NCBI RefSeq assembly: GCF_015690345.1
Contig: NZ_JADPUN010000213.1
Coordinates: forward strand, 1 to 64,000
From: Plantactinospora alkalitolerans
GTDB lineage: Bacteria > Actinomycetota > Actinomycetes > Mycobacteriales > Micromonosporaceae
DNA: 64,000 nucleotides
Direction of reading: 5' to 3'
How positions within the stretch are numbered: position 1 is the stretch's first letter; each line of letters starts with the position of its first letter. The notes beneath the pieces were generated by a model. That model saw only the letters and a list, made by a program, of their open reading frames with translations, had not been told where the DNA came from and did no database searches. Position numbers and translations under genes: made by a program. Positions 17,292-26,035 of this stretch are shown here, piece after piece.

Positions 17292-18179
17292 TCAGTCGGC
17301 GTTCCGGTCCGCCTCCTCGGCGAGTCGCCGGGCGAGTGGCTCGATCCGGTCCCGCCAGGCGGTGAGCGCCTTCGCCTGCGCTTGCGCCGTACCGGTCGGT
17401 CCGGTCTGGACGAGGCGGAGGCGGGCGCCGTGTCCGGTCCCGGCGGACAGTTCCCAGCGGATCCGTCCGGCCGGTTGTCCGCTGGGCTGCCAGGCGTACT
17501 CCAGCAGGGACGGTGCGTCGAGTTCGGTGATCACGCCGGCCGGGAACTCGGCCGTGGTGAAGCCGGGCGGTGGCGTCGCGCCGATCGTGGCCGCCGGATG
17601 GTGAGCCGCGTCGGTGAGCGCGGCCCAGACGGCCTCGACCGGCTGGGTCAGCTGCCGCTCGAAGCGCACCTGCCAGCCGTCCGGAGTGGCTTCGGCGACG
17701 CCGTCGGCCAGTCCGAACGCCTCGACGTACGACTCGTGCAGCCGGCCCGAGGGGCGCTCCGGCACCCCGGCCGGTCGACCGTCCACCAGCCGGTCGAGTT
17801 CGTCGAGGCAGTTGCGCCAGCCGGAGGCGTAGCTCGCCGCCGCGGGCCGGTCGTCGAAGGTGTGGCTGAACACCAGCAGGCATCCCGGGCCGTCGGCGCG
17901 CAACTCGATCCGGAACAGGTCACCGTCCCAGTCGAAGGCGAACAGCCGGGGCGGGTCGTACGCGCTGATCGAGCCGGTGGTCTCGGCGCCGTCCGGACCG
18001 AAACTGAAGGTGATCTGTCCGCCCGGGCGTGGCTCCAGGCGTACCTCGGCCGGGAACCATCGGCTCAGGTGCTCGGGCTCCGTGACGGCCGGCCAGACCT
18101 TCTCCGGCGGATGTGCCAGTCGCCGCTCGATGCGCAGCCGCTGGCGCCCGTCCACACTGTCCAGGCTCTCGTTCGTCAT
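17292..18179 (-). CDS. Two-domain SRPBCC/AHSA1-family protein
   Basis: This is a 295-residue cytosolic protein with two tandem SRPBCC (START-like, ligand-cavity) domains. The first spans about 14-135 and begins LRIERRLAHPPEKVWPAVTEPEHLSRWF; the second spans about 165-285 and begins VRFERQLTQPVEAVWAALTDAAHHP. The VW-(A/P)-(A/L)-T signature marks the AHSA1 branch. Such proteins bind hydrophobic ligands or act as stress-related helpers. It overlaps the upstream ArsR-type regulator gene by four bases (ATGA), a common pairing in actinobacteria in which the regulator controls its SRPBCC partner. The second domain is more diverged. The ligand is unknown. Confidence 0.85.
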   Translation of the reverse strand: MTNESLDSVDGRQRLRIERRLAHPPEKVWPAVTEPEHLSRWFPAEVRLEPRPGGQITFSFGPDGAETTGSISAYDPPRLFAFDWDGDLFRIELRADGPGCLLVFSHTFDDRPAAASYASGWRNCLDELDRLVDGRPAGVPERPSGRLHESYVEAFGLADGVAEATPDGWQVRFERQLTQPVEAVWAALTDAAHHPAATIGATPPPGFTTAEFPAGVITELDAPSLLEYAWQPSGQPAGRIRWELSAGTGHGARLRLVQTGPTGTAQAQAKALTAWRDRIEPLARRLAEEADRNAD

Positions 18180-18580
18180 CGGTCCTCCGTTTTCCTGCCG
18201 TCGGGTTGCCCCGGTTCCGGGTGGTCGGACGGGTTGTCGCGCGCGGCGGAACTGTCGGACCCGTTTGGCATGGTGTTCAGATGTTGTTCAAGCAGGTCGA
18301 GCCGGCCGGCCCACATCCACCGATACGGTGCGAGCCAGGCGTCGAGTTCGGCGAGTGGTTCGGGACAGAGTTCGTACCAGCGACGTTGCGCGTCCGGGCG
18401 GACCCGGACGAGTCCGGCGTCGCGCAGTACCCGCAGGTGCTTCGAGGTGCCCGGTTGGGTCAGCCCCAACTCGTCGGTCAGTTCGCCGACCGAGCGTGGG
18501 CGCTCTCGGAGCAGGTCCAGGATCCGGCGTCGGGTCGGCTCGGCGAGTACCTCGAACGGGGTGGCCACGGCGCCGAACAT
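18176..18580 (-). CDS. ArsR-family winged-helix regulator
   Basis: This is a 134-residue DNA-binding repressor. The winged helix is visible as LAEPTRRRILDLLRERPRSVGELTDELGL, recognition helix TQPGTSKHLRVLRDAGLV, and wing VRVRPDAQRRWYEL. It lacks the metal-binding cysteines of classical ArsR, so it belongs to the group usually coupled to SRPBCC proteins. The C-terminus is a disordered Asp/Pro-rich tail. It is the first gene of a two-gene operon with the SRPBCC protein and is divergent from egtA by 119 bases. Confidence 0.9.
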   Translation of the reverse strand: MFGAVATPFEVLAEPTRRRILDLLRERPRSVGELTDELGLTQPGTSKHLRVLRDAGLVRVRPDAQRRWYELCPEPLAELDAWLAPYRWMWAGRLDLLEQHLNTMPNGSDSSAARDNPSDHPEPGQPDGRKTEDR

Positions 18581-18583
18581 ACC

Positions 18584-18608
18584 AAGTCAGTAATATGTCA
18601 GGCAAGTT
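18584..18608 (-). promoter_or_regulatory. AT-rich promoter/operator candidate for the ArsR operon
   Basis: Immediately upstream of the ArsR start, GTCAG occurs twice (18586-18590 and 18597-18601), eleven bases apart, which is about one helical turn. An AT-rich TAATAT lies between them, in an otherwise GC-rich region. This is a plausible autoregulatory site, but it is not a clean palindrome. Confidence 0.35.
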
Positions 18609-18699
18609 ATGTAACCGATGGTTCTCCGGAGGCTGGTGAAGATTGTGCACCGGGAAACGGGGTAAGGAACGACGATCGTGACGGAGGGAGGCATCCCAG

Positions 18700-19932
18700 G
18701 TGATGTCGTCAAACCTGGACAGCGGCACAATTCTGACCGCCGTGGATGACGCCGAGGGATACATCGCGAAGATCTGCTTCAAGACCGGACCACCCGCGCT
18801 GTACGGCGTAGAACTGGAATGGACCGTTCACGACGCAGCCTCGCCGAGCCGGCCGATCGAGCCGGAGCGGCTCCGGAACGCCCTCGGACCCCACGCCCCT
18901 CCCAGTATCGACCCGGACAGTCCCGCCGCACCGTTGCCCAGTTTCGGCACGGTCAGCGTCGAGCCCGGTGGTCAGGTGGAGATCTCCACCGCCCCGCGTC
19001 GCTCGCTCGGCGAACTGCACTCCAGTACCACTTCGGACATCGCCCACCTCGACAGCCTGCTCGGCACCGCCGGCCTCGTGCTCGGCGAGACCGGCATCGA
19101 TCCGTACCGCGCGCCGGCCCCGGTGGTGGACACCCCCAGATACCGCGCGATGCGCTGCGCCTTCGACCGGCTCGGGCCGGCCGGCCGGACGATGATGTAC
19201 AGCACGGCCGGGCTCCAGGTCTGCCTGGACGCCGGCACCGCCGACGACTACCCGGAGCGCTGGGCCACCGCACACGCGGTCGGGCCCGCGCTGCTCGCCG
19301 TCTTCGCCACCGCCCGGTGGCACGCGGGTCGGGACACCGGCCGGGCGTCCGCCCGGATGGCCGCCTGGCAGCGGATCGATCCGGCCCGGACCCGCCCGGT
19401 CTGGGGGCCGGACCCGGACCCGGTCGACCCGGTCGCCTCCTGGGTCGGCTACGCACTGGCGGCACCACTGCTCTGCGTACGCCGGGACGGCGCCGACTGG
19501 AGCGTCCCACCGGGGATCACCTTCCGGGACTGGATCGCCGGAGCACTGCCCCAACGCCCGAGCACCGACGATCTCGACTACCACCTGAGCACCCTGTTTC
19601 CGCCGGTACGTCCCCGGGGCTATCTGGAGATCCGCTACCTCGACGCCCAACCGGCGGGGGAGTGGATCGCCCCCGCCGGGGTCCTCAGTGCCCTGCTCGG
19701 CAACGAACGGACCCGGTCGGCGGCCCTCCAGGCGTGCGAACCGGTCGTCGGACGGTGGGCCGAGGCGGCCCGGCACGGCCTGCGTGACCCGATGCTGGCC
19801 CGGGCCGCCGAGACCGTGCTGGACCTGGCGCTCCGGGCTCTGGACCACACCGAACTGCCGCCGTCGACCCGCGAGGACATCACCCGGATAGTGGCGCGGC
19901 GGCTCGCCGCCGCGCGGGGAGGACCGTCATGA
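18700..19932 (+). CDS. egtA: Glutamate-cysteine ligase EgtA
   Basis: EgtA joins glutamate and cysteine to gamma-glutamylcysteine, the sulfur donor for ergothioneine. It has about 410 residues and belongs to the carboxylate-amine ligase family. The family-like stretches are LYGVELEWTVHD, the Mg/ATP acidic motif, GTVSVEPGGQVEISTAPRRS, and a C-terminal RGYLEIRYLDAQPAGEW. The start is GTG 18700 or the adjacent ATG 18703, after a GGAGGGAGG ribosome site. It overlaps egtB by four bases and heads an egtABCD cluster, which fixes the assignment better than the sequence alone. Confidence 0.92.
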   Translation: MMSSNLDSGTILTAVDDAEGYIAKICFKTGPPALYGVELEWTVHDAASPSRPIEPERLRNALGPHAPPSIDPDSPAAPLPSFGTVSVEPGGQVEISTAPRRSLGELHSSTTSDIAHLDSLLGTAGLVLGETGIDPYRAPAPVVDTPRYRAMRCAFDRLGPAGRTMMYSTAGLQVCLDAGTADDYPERWATAHAVGPALLAVFATARWHAGRDTGRASARMAAWQRIDPARTRPVWGPDPDPVDPVASWVGYALAAPLLCVRRDGADWSVPPGITFRDWIAGALPQRPSTDDLDYHLSTLFPPVRPRGYLEIRYLDAQPAGEWIAPAGVLSALLGNERTRSAALQACEPVVGRWAEAARHGLRDPMLARAAETVLDLALRALDHTELPPSTREDITRIVARRLAAARGGPS

Positions 19933-21263
19933 CCCACCTGAGCCAGGGAAGCCAGCCGACGGAGGTGTTGCGGGACCGGATCGCCGCGGTGCTCGGCCGG
20001 GCCCGCGACCGCAGCATCCTGCTCACCGAGGCCGTCGACGACGACGATCTGGTACGACAGCACTCGCCGATCATGTCCCCACTGGTCTGGGACCTCGCCC
20101 ACGTCGGCAACCAGGAGGAGTTGTGGCTGGTCCGGGACGTCGGCGGCCGGGATCCCGTACGGCGCGACATCGACGACCTGTACGACGCGTTCAAGCACCC
20201 CCGCAAGGACCGGCCGGCCCTGCCGCTGCTGGCCCCCGGGGAGGCCCGGTCGTACGTGGCGACGGTCCGGGACAAGGTGTTCGACCTGCTCGACGGCATC
20301 CGGTTCGACGGGCCCCGGCTGGTCGCCGACGGGTTCGCGTTCGGCATGATCGCCCAGCACGAGCAGCAGCACGACGAGACGATGCTCGCCACCCACCAGC
20401 TCCGGGCCGGGCCGCCGGTGCTCTCCGCGCCCCCGCCGCCGGCCGCCGTCGTACCGGTGAACGGTGAGGTGCTGGTCCCGGCGGGGCCGTTCGTGATGGG
20501 CACCTCGACCGATCCGTGGTCCCTGGACAACGAGCGACCTGGACATCTGGTGGACCTGCCGGCATATGTGCTGGACGCGGCGCCGGTGACCAACGCCGAG
20601 TACCTGGCCTTCGTCGTCGACGGCGGCTATGCGCAGCCGCGCTGGTGGAGCGGGCCGGGGTGGCGGCACCGGTCCTCCGCCCGGCTCTCGGCACCGATGC
20701 ACTGGCTGCGGGACGGCGCCGACTGGGGCTACCGGCGGTTCGGTCGGTTCACCCCGCTGGTGCCGGACGAGCCGGTGGTGCACGTCGGCTACCACGAGGC
20801 GGAGGCGTACGCGGCGTGGGCCGGGAAGCGGCTGCCCACCGAGGCCGAGTGGGAGAAGGCGGCTCGTTGGGACCCGGTAAGTGGCCGGTCCCGCCGGTAC
20901 CCCTGGGGTGACCAGGAACCGACGCCGGAGCACGCCAACCTCGGCCAACGGCACCTGGCGCCGGCACCGGTCGGGGCATATCCGGCGGGTGCCTCGCCGC
21001 TCGGCGTGCACCAGTTGATCGGCGACGTCTGGGAGTGGACGTCGAGCCCGTTCCAGGGCTATCCCGGGTTCGCGGCGTTCCCGTACCGGGAGTACTCCGA
21101 GGTCTTCTTCGGCCCGGACCACCGGGTGCTGCGCGGCGGGTCCTTCGGTACCGACCCGGTGGCCTGCCGAGGCACCTTCCGGAACTGGGACCTGCCGATC
21201 CGTCGGCAGATCTTCAGCGGCTTCCGCTGCGCGCGGTACGCCCGGCCGGACGAGGTCGGGTGA
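19929..21263 (+). CDS. egtB: Hercynine oxygenase EgtB (ergothioneine biosynthesis)
   Basis: EgtB is a non-haem iron enzyme that uses O2 to link gamma-glutamylcysteine to hercynine through a sulfoxide C-S bond. It has 444 residues: an N-terminal DinB-like helical domain (about 15-160) and a C-terminal formylglycine-generating-enzyme/C-lectin domain (about 175-440, starting EVLVPAGPFVMGT). The three iron histidines match H58 (LAHVGNQEELW), H144 and H148 (QHEQQHDE). The ATG at 19929 overlaps the egtA stop. The C-terminal core has the HQLIGDVWEWTSSPF and GGSFGTDP motifs. Translational coupling with egtA fits the pathway order. Confidence 0.95.
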   Translation: MTHLSQGSQPTEVLRDRIAAVLGRARDRSILLTEAVDDDDLVRQHSPIMSPLVWDLAHVGNQEELWLVRDVGGRDPVRRDIDDLYDAFKHPRKDRPALPLLAPGEARSYVATVRDKVFDLLDGIRFDGPRLVADGFAFGMIAQHEQQHDETMLATHQLRAGPPVLSAPPPPAAVVPVNGEVLVPAGPFVMGTSTDPWSLDNERPGHLVDLPAYVLDAAPVTNAEYLAFVVDGGYAQPRWWSGPGWRHRSSARLSAPMHWLRDGADWGYRRFGRFTPLVPDEPVVHVGYHEAEAYAAWAGKRLPTEAEWEKAARWDPVSGRSRRYPWGDQEPTPEHANLGQRHLAPAPVGAYPAGASPLGVHQLIGDVWEWTSSPFQGYPGFAAFPYREYSEVFFGPDHRVLRGGSFGTDPVACRGTFRNWDLPIRRQIFSGFRCARYARPDEVG

Positions 21264-21327
21264 GCCGGCCCGCCCACCGCGCGTCTGCGCCTGCGGACGG
21301 CGACCGCGAGAGGGCGCCGGAGGACTG

Positions 21328-22131
21328 ATGTGTCGTCATCTGGCCTACCTCGGCCCACCCGTACCACTCGGCGCGCTGCTCTTCGACCCGCCGCACTCAC
21401 TGGCCCGGCAGTCCTGGGCGCCCCGCGACATGCGCGGCGGGGGCACGGTCAACGCCGACGGTTTCGGTGTCGGCTGGTACGTCGGCACCACCGCCGAACC
21501 GGTGCGCTACCGCCGGGCGGGTCCGATCTGGACCGATCTCACCCTGCCGGCGCTGGCCGCGTCGACGGTCTCCGGCGCGGTCCTGGCGGCGGTGCGCTCG
21601 GCGACCGTCGGCATGCCGGTGGTCGAGACGGCATCGGCACCGTTTGCCGAGGGGCCCTGGCTGTTCAGCCTGAACGGCGTGATCCGCGGCTGGCCGGACT
21701 CGGTCGTGGAACTGGCTGGCCGGCTGCCCACCCGGGACCTGCTCACGCTGGACGCGTCGACCGACGCGGGACTGCTCTGGGCGCTGGTGCGGCACCGGCT
21801 GCGGGCCGGGGCCGCTGCGCCGGAGGCGGTCGCCGAGACCGTCCGGGAGGTCACCGCCGCCGCGCCCGGGTCGCGACTGAACCTGCTGCTCACCAACGGG
21901 CAGTTGCTGGTGGCCACGACGGTCGGGCATGCGCTGTCGGCGCGGGCCACCGAGAGGTCGGTGCTGGTCTGCTCCGAACCGCTGGACGAGGAGCCCGGCT
22001 GGCAGCCCGTTCCGGACGGAACTCTCGTACTGGGCAGCGTCGGCCTCCTCGAGTTGCGCCCGATCGACGGTGCCGCCGCGCCGGGGACGGGAGACCGGGG
22101 CGCCGGACCGACGGCGGGACCGGCGCCCTGA
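21328..22131 (+). CDS. egtC: Gamma-glutamyl-hercynylcysteine sulfoxide hydrolase EgtC
   Basis: EgtC is a class II glutamine amidotransferase-fold hydrolase that removes the glutamyl group from the EgtB product. It has 267 residues. The nucleophile is the N-terminal Cys2 after Met removal (MCRHLAYLG). Other family features are NADGFGVGWYV and LFSLNGVIRGW. The ATG at 21328 follows GGAGGA at a good distance and lies 64 bases after egtB. The C-terminal 20 residues are Gly/Pro-rich and dispensable in appearance. Confidence 0.93.
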   Translation: MCRHLAYLGPPVPLGALLFDPPHSLARQSWAPRDMRGGGTVNADGFGVGWYVGTTAEPVRYRRAGPIWTDLTLPALAASTVSGAVLAAVRSATVGMPVVETASAPFAEGPWLFSLNGVIRGWPDSVVELAGRLPTRDLLTLDASTDAGLLWALVRHRLRAGAAAPEAVAETVREVTAAAPGSRLNLLLTNGQLLVATTVGHALSARATERSVLVCSEPLDEEPGWQPVPDGTLVLGSVGLLELRPIDGAAAPGTGDRGAGPTAGPAP

Positions 22132-22198
22132 GCGCACCGCGTCCAGTACTGATCAGGGGCCGCAGCGGCGGCGGGTGTCGACCGGAGGGAGAGTACGC

Positions 22199-23164
22199 GT
22201 GACCGCGGATCCGTTGGAGATCTATCTGGAGGAATCAGACCTGGCTCGGGCGTTGCGGGCGGACGTCCGGGCCGGGCTCACCGCCGTACCCAGATGGCTG
22301 CCGCCGAAGTGGTTCTACGACGCCCGGGGCAGTGAGCTGTTCGAACAGATCACCCGACTGCCCGAGTACTACCCGACCCGGGCCGAGCGGGCCGTGCTGG
22401 CGGAGCGCGCCGCCGAGATCGCCCGGCTCACCGACGCGAAGACCCTGATCGAGCTGGGTTCCGGCTCGTCGGAGAAGACCCGTCTGCTGCTCGACGCGCT
22501 GACCGCGCACGGCACCCTGGGTACCTTCGTCCCGTTGGACGTCTCGGTCAGCGCGCTGCGCCAGTCGACCGCCGAGATCGCCGCCGGCTATCCGGGCCTG
22601 CGGGTACGGGGCATCGTCGGCGACTTCACCCGGCACCTGGACCGGCTTCCCACCGGTGGTCGACGGCTGGTGGCGTTCCTCGGTGGCACGATCGGCAACC
22701 TCCTGCCGGCGGAGCGGTCCAATTTCCTGGCGGCGATGCGGGCGGCGCTGGAGCGGGGCGACTGGCTGCTGCTCGGCACCGACCTGGTGAAGGATCCCAC
22801 GGTGCTGATCCCGGCCTACGACGACGCAGCCGGGGTGACCGCCGAGTTCAACCGGAACGTGTTGCGGGTGCTCAACCGGGAACTGGACGCGAACTTCGAC
22901 GTTGCGGCGTTCGATCACGTGGCGACGTGGGACGCCGACCAGCGGTGGATCGAGATGCGGCTGCGGGCCGGACGGCCGATGCGGGTACGGGTGCTCGATC
23001 TCGATCTCGTCTTCGCCGAGGGGGAGGAGTTGCGGACCGAGATATCGGCGAAGTTCCGGCCGGCGGACGTCGACCGCGAGCTGACCGACGCGGGTTTCGC
23101 CGTCCAGGGCCGGTGGACCGACGACGACGGCCTCTTCGCGGTGACTCTCGCCCAGGCCGTCTGA
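22199..23164 (+). CDS. egtD: Histidine N-alpha-trimethyltransferase EgtD
   Basis: EgtD makes hercynine by adding three methyl groups from S-adenosylmethionine to the amino group of histidine, the first step of ergothioneine synthesis. It has 321 residues, the usual length. SAM binding is marked by LIELGSGSSEKTRLLLD; the family opening LPPKWFYDARGSELFEQITRLPEYYPTR precedes it, and FLGGTIGNL and GDWLLLGTDLVKD follow. I chose the GTG at 22199 because GGAGGGAGAG precedes it; longer readings have an unrelated N-terminus. It ends at a strong hairpin. An egtE gene, whose PLP lyase completes the pathway, does not follow. Confidence 0.95.
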   Translation: MTADPLEIYLEESDLARALRADVRAGLTAVPRWLPPKWFYDARGSELFEQITRLPEYYPTRAERAVLAERAAEIARLTDAKTLIELGSGSSEKTRLLLDALTAHGTLGTFVPLDVSVSALRQSTAEIAAGYPGLRVRGIVGDFTRHLDRLPTGGRRLVAFLGGTIGNLLPAERSNFLAAMRAALERGDWLLLGTDLVKDPTVLIPAYDDAAGVTAEFNRNVLRVLNRELDANFDVAAFDHVATWDADQRWIEMRLRAGRPMRVRVLDLDLVFAEGEELRTEISAKFRPADVDRELTDAGFAVQGRWTDDDGLFAVTLAQAV

Positions 23165-23231
23165 GGACGCCCCCGCTCCGGGATTTCCGGTCGGGCGGTC
23201 GGGCCCTGCGGCGCCGCCCGTGATCTCCCTC

Positions 23232-23257
23232 GCAGGCCGGGGGATGTTCCGGCCTGC
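23232..23257 (+). terminator. Hairpin terminator after egtD
   Basis: GCAGGCCGG (23232-23240) and CCGGCCTGC (23249-23257) form a perfect nine-base stem around an eight-base loop, 67 bases after the egtD stop. No U-run follows, as is usual in actinomycetes. It separates the egt operon from the riboswitch-led transcript downstream. Confidence 0.65.
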
Positions 23258-23287
23258 CGATCCTTGATCAGGTAGGGTCGTCTTCAG

Positions 23288-23383
23288 CGAAGGGGAGTAG
23301 CTCCCAACGTCGTGGTCGACACACTGGCGCGTTCCGCGCCCGGCCACGTGGCCTCACCTCAGGTGAGGCGGGCGAGACCTTCG
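23288..23383 (+). promoter_or_regulatory. yybP-ykoY-type manganese riboswitch
   Basis: Two conserved loops of the yybP-ykoY aptamer are visible: GAAGGGGAGTAGC at 23289-23301 and GGCGAGACCTTCG at 23371-23383. CGAAGG (23288-23293) pairs with CCTTCG (23378-23383) to close the molecule. Stable hairpins, including GGCGCG/CGCGCC at 23326-23340, fill the middle. Just downstream, CGAC and GTCG with GGC and GCC around AGAAAT (23382-23405) form a likely expression-platform hairpin. The gene that follows is a GDT1/TMEM165 transporter, a known partner of this Mn2+-sensing RNA. Binding of Mn2+ would favour export of the metal. No computed covariance score is available here. Confidence 0.85.
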
Positions 23384-23449
23384 ACTCAGGCAGAAATGCC
23401 GGGTCGAGGTTGCCATGCCCCAGGCCCGGTACGACCGGGAAAGGGTGTC

Positions 23450-24040
23450 ATGGAGGATCTCAACAACACTGCCTTGGCGATCAGCTTCGGCGTCATCTTC
23501 GTCGCGGAACTGGGTGACAAGTCGCAGTTGATGGCGTTGACCTTCGCCACCCGGTTCAGGGCGTTACCGGTGATCATCGGCATCACCGTGGCCACCGCGG
23601 TGGTGCACCTGGCCTCGGTGGCCCTCGGGGTGGGACTGGGTGCGGCGCTGCCCACCGGCTGGATCGCCCTGGTCGCCGGGCTGGCGTTCCTGGGCTTCGG
23701 GGCCTGGACCCTGCGCGGGGACAAGCTCACCGACGAGGAACGACGCAAGGCGGAGCGGACCACCCGGTCCGCGATCATCGCCGTCTCGATCGCCTTCTTC
23801 CTGGCCGAACTCGGCGACAAGACGATGCTCGCGACGGTCACCCTGGCCACCCAGCACGACTGGTTCGGCACCTGGCTGGGCTCCACCCTCGGCATGGTCG
23901 CCGCCGACGCGCTGGCCATCGGTGTCGGCCGGGCGCTCGGTCGCCGACTGCCGGACAGGGCCATCCGGTACGGCGCGAGCGTGCTGTTCGCGATCTGCGG
24001 CCTGTGGCTGCTGCTGGACGGGATCCGGCAACTGACCTGA
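23450..24040 (+). CDS. GDT1/TMEM165 (UPF0016) family cation transporter, likely Mn2+ exporter
   Basis: This is a six-helix membrane protein of 196 residues. It holds the two family signatures in its two homologous halves: AELGDKSQ near residue 21 and AELGDKTM near residue 120, acidic motifs that bind the metal. The family exports Mn2+ in bacteria and exchanges Ca2+ or Mn2+ for protons in the eukaryotic Golgi. The riboswitch ahead of it strongly supports Mn2+ as the signal. I chose the ATG at 23450 (MEDLNNTALAIS). A longer in-frame reading begins within the riboswitch and is not credible. Confidence 0.9.
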   Translation: MEDLNNTALAISFGVIFVAELGDKSQLMALTFATRFRALPVIIGITVATAVVHLASVALGVGLGAALPTGWIALVAGLAFLGFGAWTLRGDKLTDEERRKAERTTRSAIIAVSIAFFLAELGDKTMLATVTLATQHDWFGTWLGSTLGMVAADALAIGVGRALGRRLPDRAIRYGASVLFAICGLWLLLDGIRQLT

Positions 24041-24134
24041 CCCGATCCGGTGTGGCACGGCGGATCGTGGGTAGCCGTTTCGGTGGCCGACGGGTCGGCG
24101 GACCTGGCTCGTGGCTGGAACGGAGGATCACTGC

Positions 24135-24350
24135 ATGACCAGGCACGATGAGCCGAACGAGTACGGATTCGCCGGCGAGGGGACCGCCCCCGAGCCGGAG
24201 CCGCCGCACAAGCGGGACGTGGTCGCGGAGGAGGCGGAGGAGACCGCGGTGCCGGGTTCGGACCTGTCCCGCGAGTTCCAGGAGGCGCTCGCCGACTCGG
24301 ACCACTACGAGAACGCGGACGACGACCCGGCGCCGGGCCGACCGACGTAG
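24135..24350 (+). CDS. Small acidic hypothetical protein
   Basis: This is a 71-residue, strongly acidic, probably disordered protein. It has no recognised family. A GGAGG ribosome site at about 24122 precedes the ATG at 24135 at good spacing, and codon use is high-GC, so it is likely real. Its Glu/Asp content and the absence of cysteines or hydrophobic helices suggest a soluble, flexible protein. It lies 95 bases after the GDT1 gene and may share its transcript. No function is proposed. Confidence 0.6.
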   Translation: MTRHDEPNEYGFAGEGTAPEPEPPHKRDVVAEEAEETAVPGSDLSREFQEALADSDHYENADDDPAPGRPT

Positions 24351-24378
24351 GCGGGGTGGGACCGGCGCCCCGGACGGT

Positions 24379-25725
24379 TCAGTCGGCCTCCCCGGGGTGC
24401 CGGCCGTCGGGTTCCGGCCGCTGGTAGACGTCCGGCACCCCGTCCGCGTCCTCGTCCCGGCTCTCCGCCTCGTGCAGCCGCCGGTGCTTCGCGTTCCGCA
24501 GGGTCAGCACGAGCGACGCCAGTACGGCCGAGATCAGCGATCCGGCCAGTACGGCGGCCTTGACGAGCACGTGCTCCTCGCCCTCGCTGCCGAAGGCGAG
24601 TTCGCCGATCAGCAGTGAGACGGTGAATCCGATTCCGGCGAGTAGCGCGACGCCGAACAGGTCGGACCAGCCGATGCCCTCGTCCAACTCGGCCCGGGTG
24701 AATCGGGACAGCAGGTAGGTGGCGCCGAAGATGCCGAGCGTCTTGCCGACGATCAATCCGGCCGCCACGCCGAGCACGATCGGTTCGCGGATCAGACCAC
24801 CGGGGTCGGCGTCGCGTAGCGCGACCCCGGCGGCGAAGAACGCGAAGATCGGCACCGCCGCCCCGGCCGACACCGGGCGCCAGCGGTGCTCGAAGTGCTC
24901 GGCCAGCCGTCGGCGCTCGCCCGGACGGGTCAGCACCGGAACGGTGAAGCCGAGCAGCACTCCGGCGACGGTCGCGTGCACCCCGGAGGCGTGCATCAGG
25001 ATCCAGCTCAGCACGCCGAGCGGCAGGAGAATCCACCACCTGGTCCAGCGTCGCTGCACCAGCACCCCGAAGACACCGATCGTGGCCAGCGCGCCGAGCA
25101 GTGGCGCCGGGCTGAGGTGGTCGGTGTAGAAGAGTGCGATCACCAGGATCGCGATCAGATCGTCGACCACCGCCAGGGTGAGCAGGAAGGCCCGCAACCC
25201 GTGCGGCAGGTGTGAGCCGATGACGGCGAGCACGGCGAGCGCGAACGCGATGTCGGTGGCCATCGGGATCGCCCAGCCGGCGTACGCCCCGCTTCCGGTG
25301 GCCGCGATCACCGCGACGTAGATCAGCGCGGGCAGCGCCATGCCGCCCAGAGCGGCCAGTACGGGTACGACGGCTCGGCGCGGATCACGCAGGTCCCCGA
25401 CGACGAATTCACGCTTGAGTTCCAGGCCGACGACGAAGAAGAAGATCGCCAGTAGCCCGTCCCCCGCCCATCCACCGAGGCTGAGGTCGAGGTGCACGAC
25501 GTCGCCGCCGCTCCACGGGACGTACCGGCCCAGGGCGAGATAGCTGTCGGACCACGGCGAGTTGGCCCAGCCGAGTGCGATCACCGCGCCGAGCAGCAGC
25601 AGCACGCCCCCGACCGTCTCGGTACGCAGCACGTCGGCGACGAAGCTGGCCTCCGGCCAGGAGCCGCGCTGGAAGAACCGGCGTACGGCACCGGGTGGGT
25701 GGACCGGGCGCTGGCGATCGGTCAT
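24379..25725 (-). CDS. nhaA: Na+/H+ antiporter NhaA
   Basis: NhaA exchanges external protons for internal Na+ and helps pH and salt balance. It has about 448 residues with eleven to twelve helices. Family marks include [18 protein letters not shown] early in the protein, [15 protein letters not shown], and [10 protein letters not shown], whose paired aspartates are the Na+/H+ site. There is an Arg/Glu-rich C-terminal tail. I chose the ATG at 25725; a GTG at 25737 is in frame but overlaps the GAGGTG that serves as its ribosome site. It is convergent with the small acidic gene and not clearly in an operon. Confidence 0.93.
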   Translation of the reverse strand: MTDRQRPVHPPGAVRRFFQRGSWPEASFVADVLRTETVGGVLLLLGAVIALGWANSPWSDSYLALGRYVPWSGGDVVHLDLSLGGWAGDGLLAIFFFVVGLELKREFVVGDLRDPRRAVVPVLAALGGMALPALIYVAVIAATGSGAYAGWAIPMATDIAFALAVLAVIGSHLPHGLRAFLLTLAVVDDLIAILVIALFYTDHLSPAPLLGALATIGVFGVLVQRRWTRWWILLPLGVLSWILMHASGVHATVAGVLLGFTVPVLTRPGERRRLAEHFEHRWRPVSAGAAVPIFAFFAAGVALRDADPGGLIREPIVLGVAAGLIVGKTLGIFGATYLLSRFTRAELDEGIGWSDLFGVALLAGIGFTVSLLIGELAFGSEGEEHVLVKAAVLAGSLISAVLASLVLTLRNAKHRRLHEAESRDEDADGVPDVYQRPEPDGRHPGEAD

Positions 25726-26035
25726 CCGGGAGGTCACCTCGATCTGGGCAGTGTGAATCGACCTGCCGACCAGACTTCCCGGCGCACCTGCTGATCACCC
25801 TACCCGGGTCCACGACGGGTTGCCGGGCGTGGAGTTATCGACCCGGTCACCACCTTCGGTACTTGACGCGCCGTGTTGCGCGGACTGCGACTACTGAGGG
25901 CGCTCAATCATCTACATTCGGTAGGAACTGTCGAGCGACAAGTGTGAACTTTTCATACTGTTGCATTTTTTGTGATCACTAGAGGTCTTTGGCACCTCCG
26001 GAGCGGTTTGGTGCTGAGACGGGAGGCCTGGCCTG
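25726..26035 (+). promoter_or_regulatory. AT-rich spacer with promoter for the polysaccharide cluster
   Basis: The spacer of about 310 bases between nhaA and the Wzz/BY-kinase gene turns AT-rich from about 25900 to 26000, with a run of T near 25966. It must hold the promoter for the rightward kinase gene and the start region for nhaA. A -35-like TTGACG lies at 25863, but no matching -10 is convincing. No reading frame with a ribosome site was seen. Confidence 0.4.
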
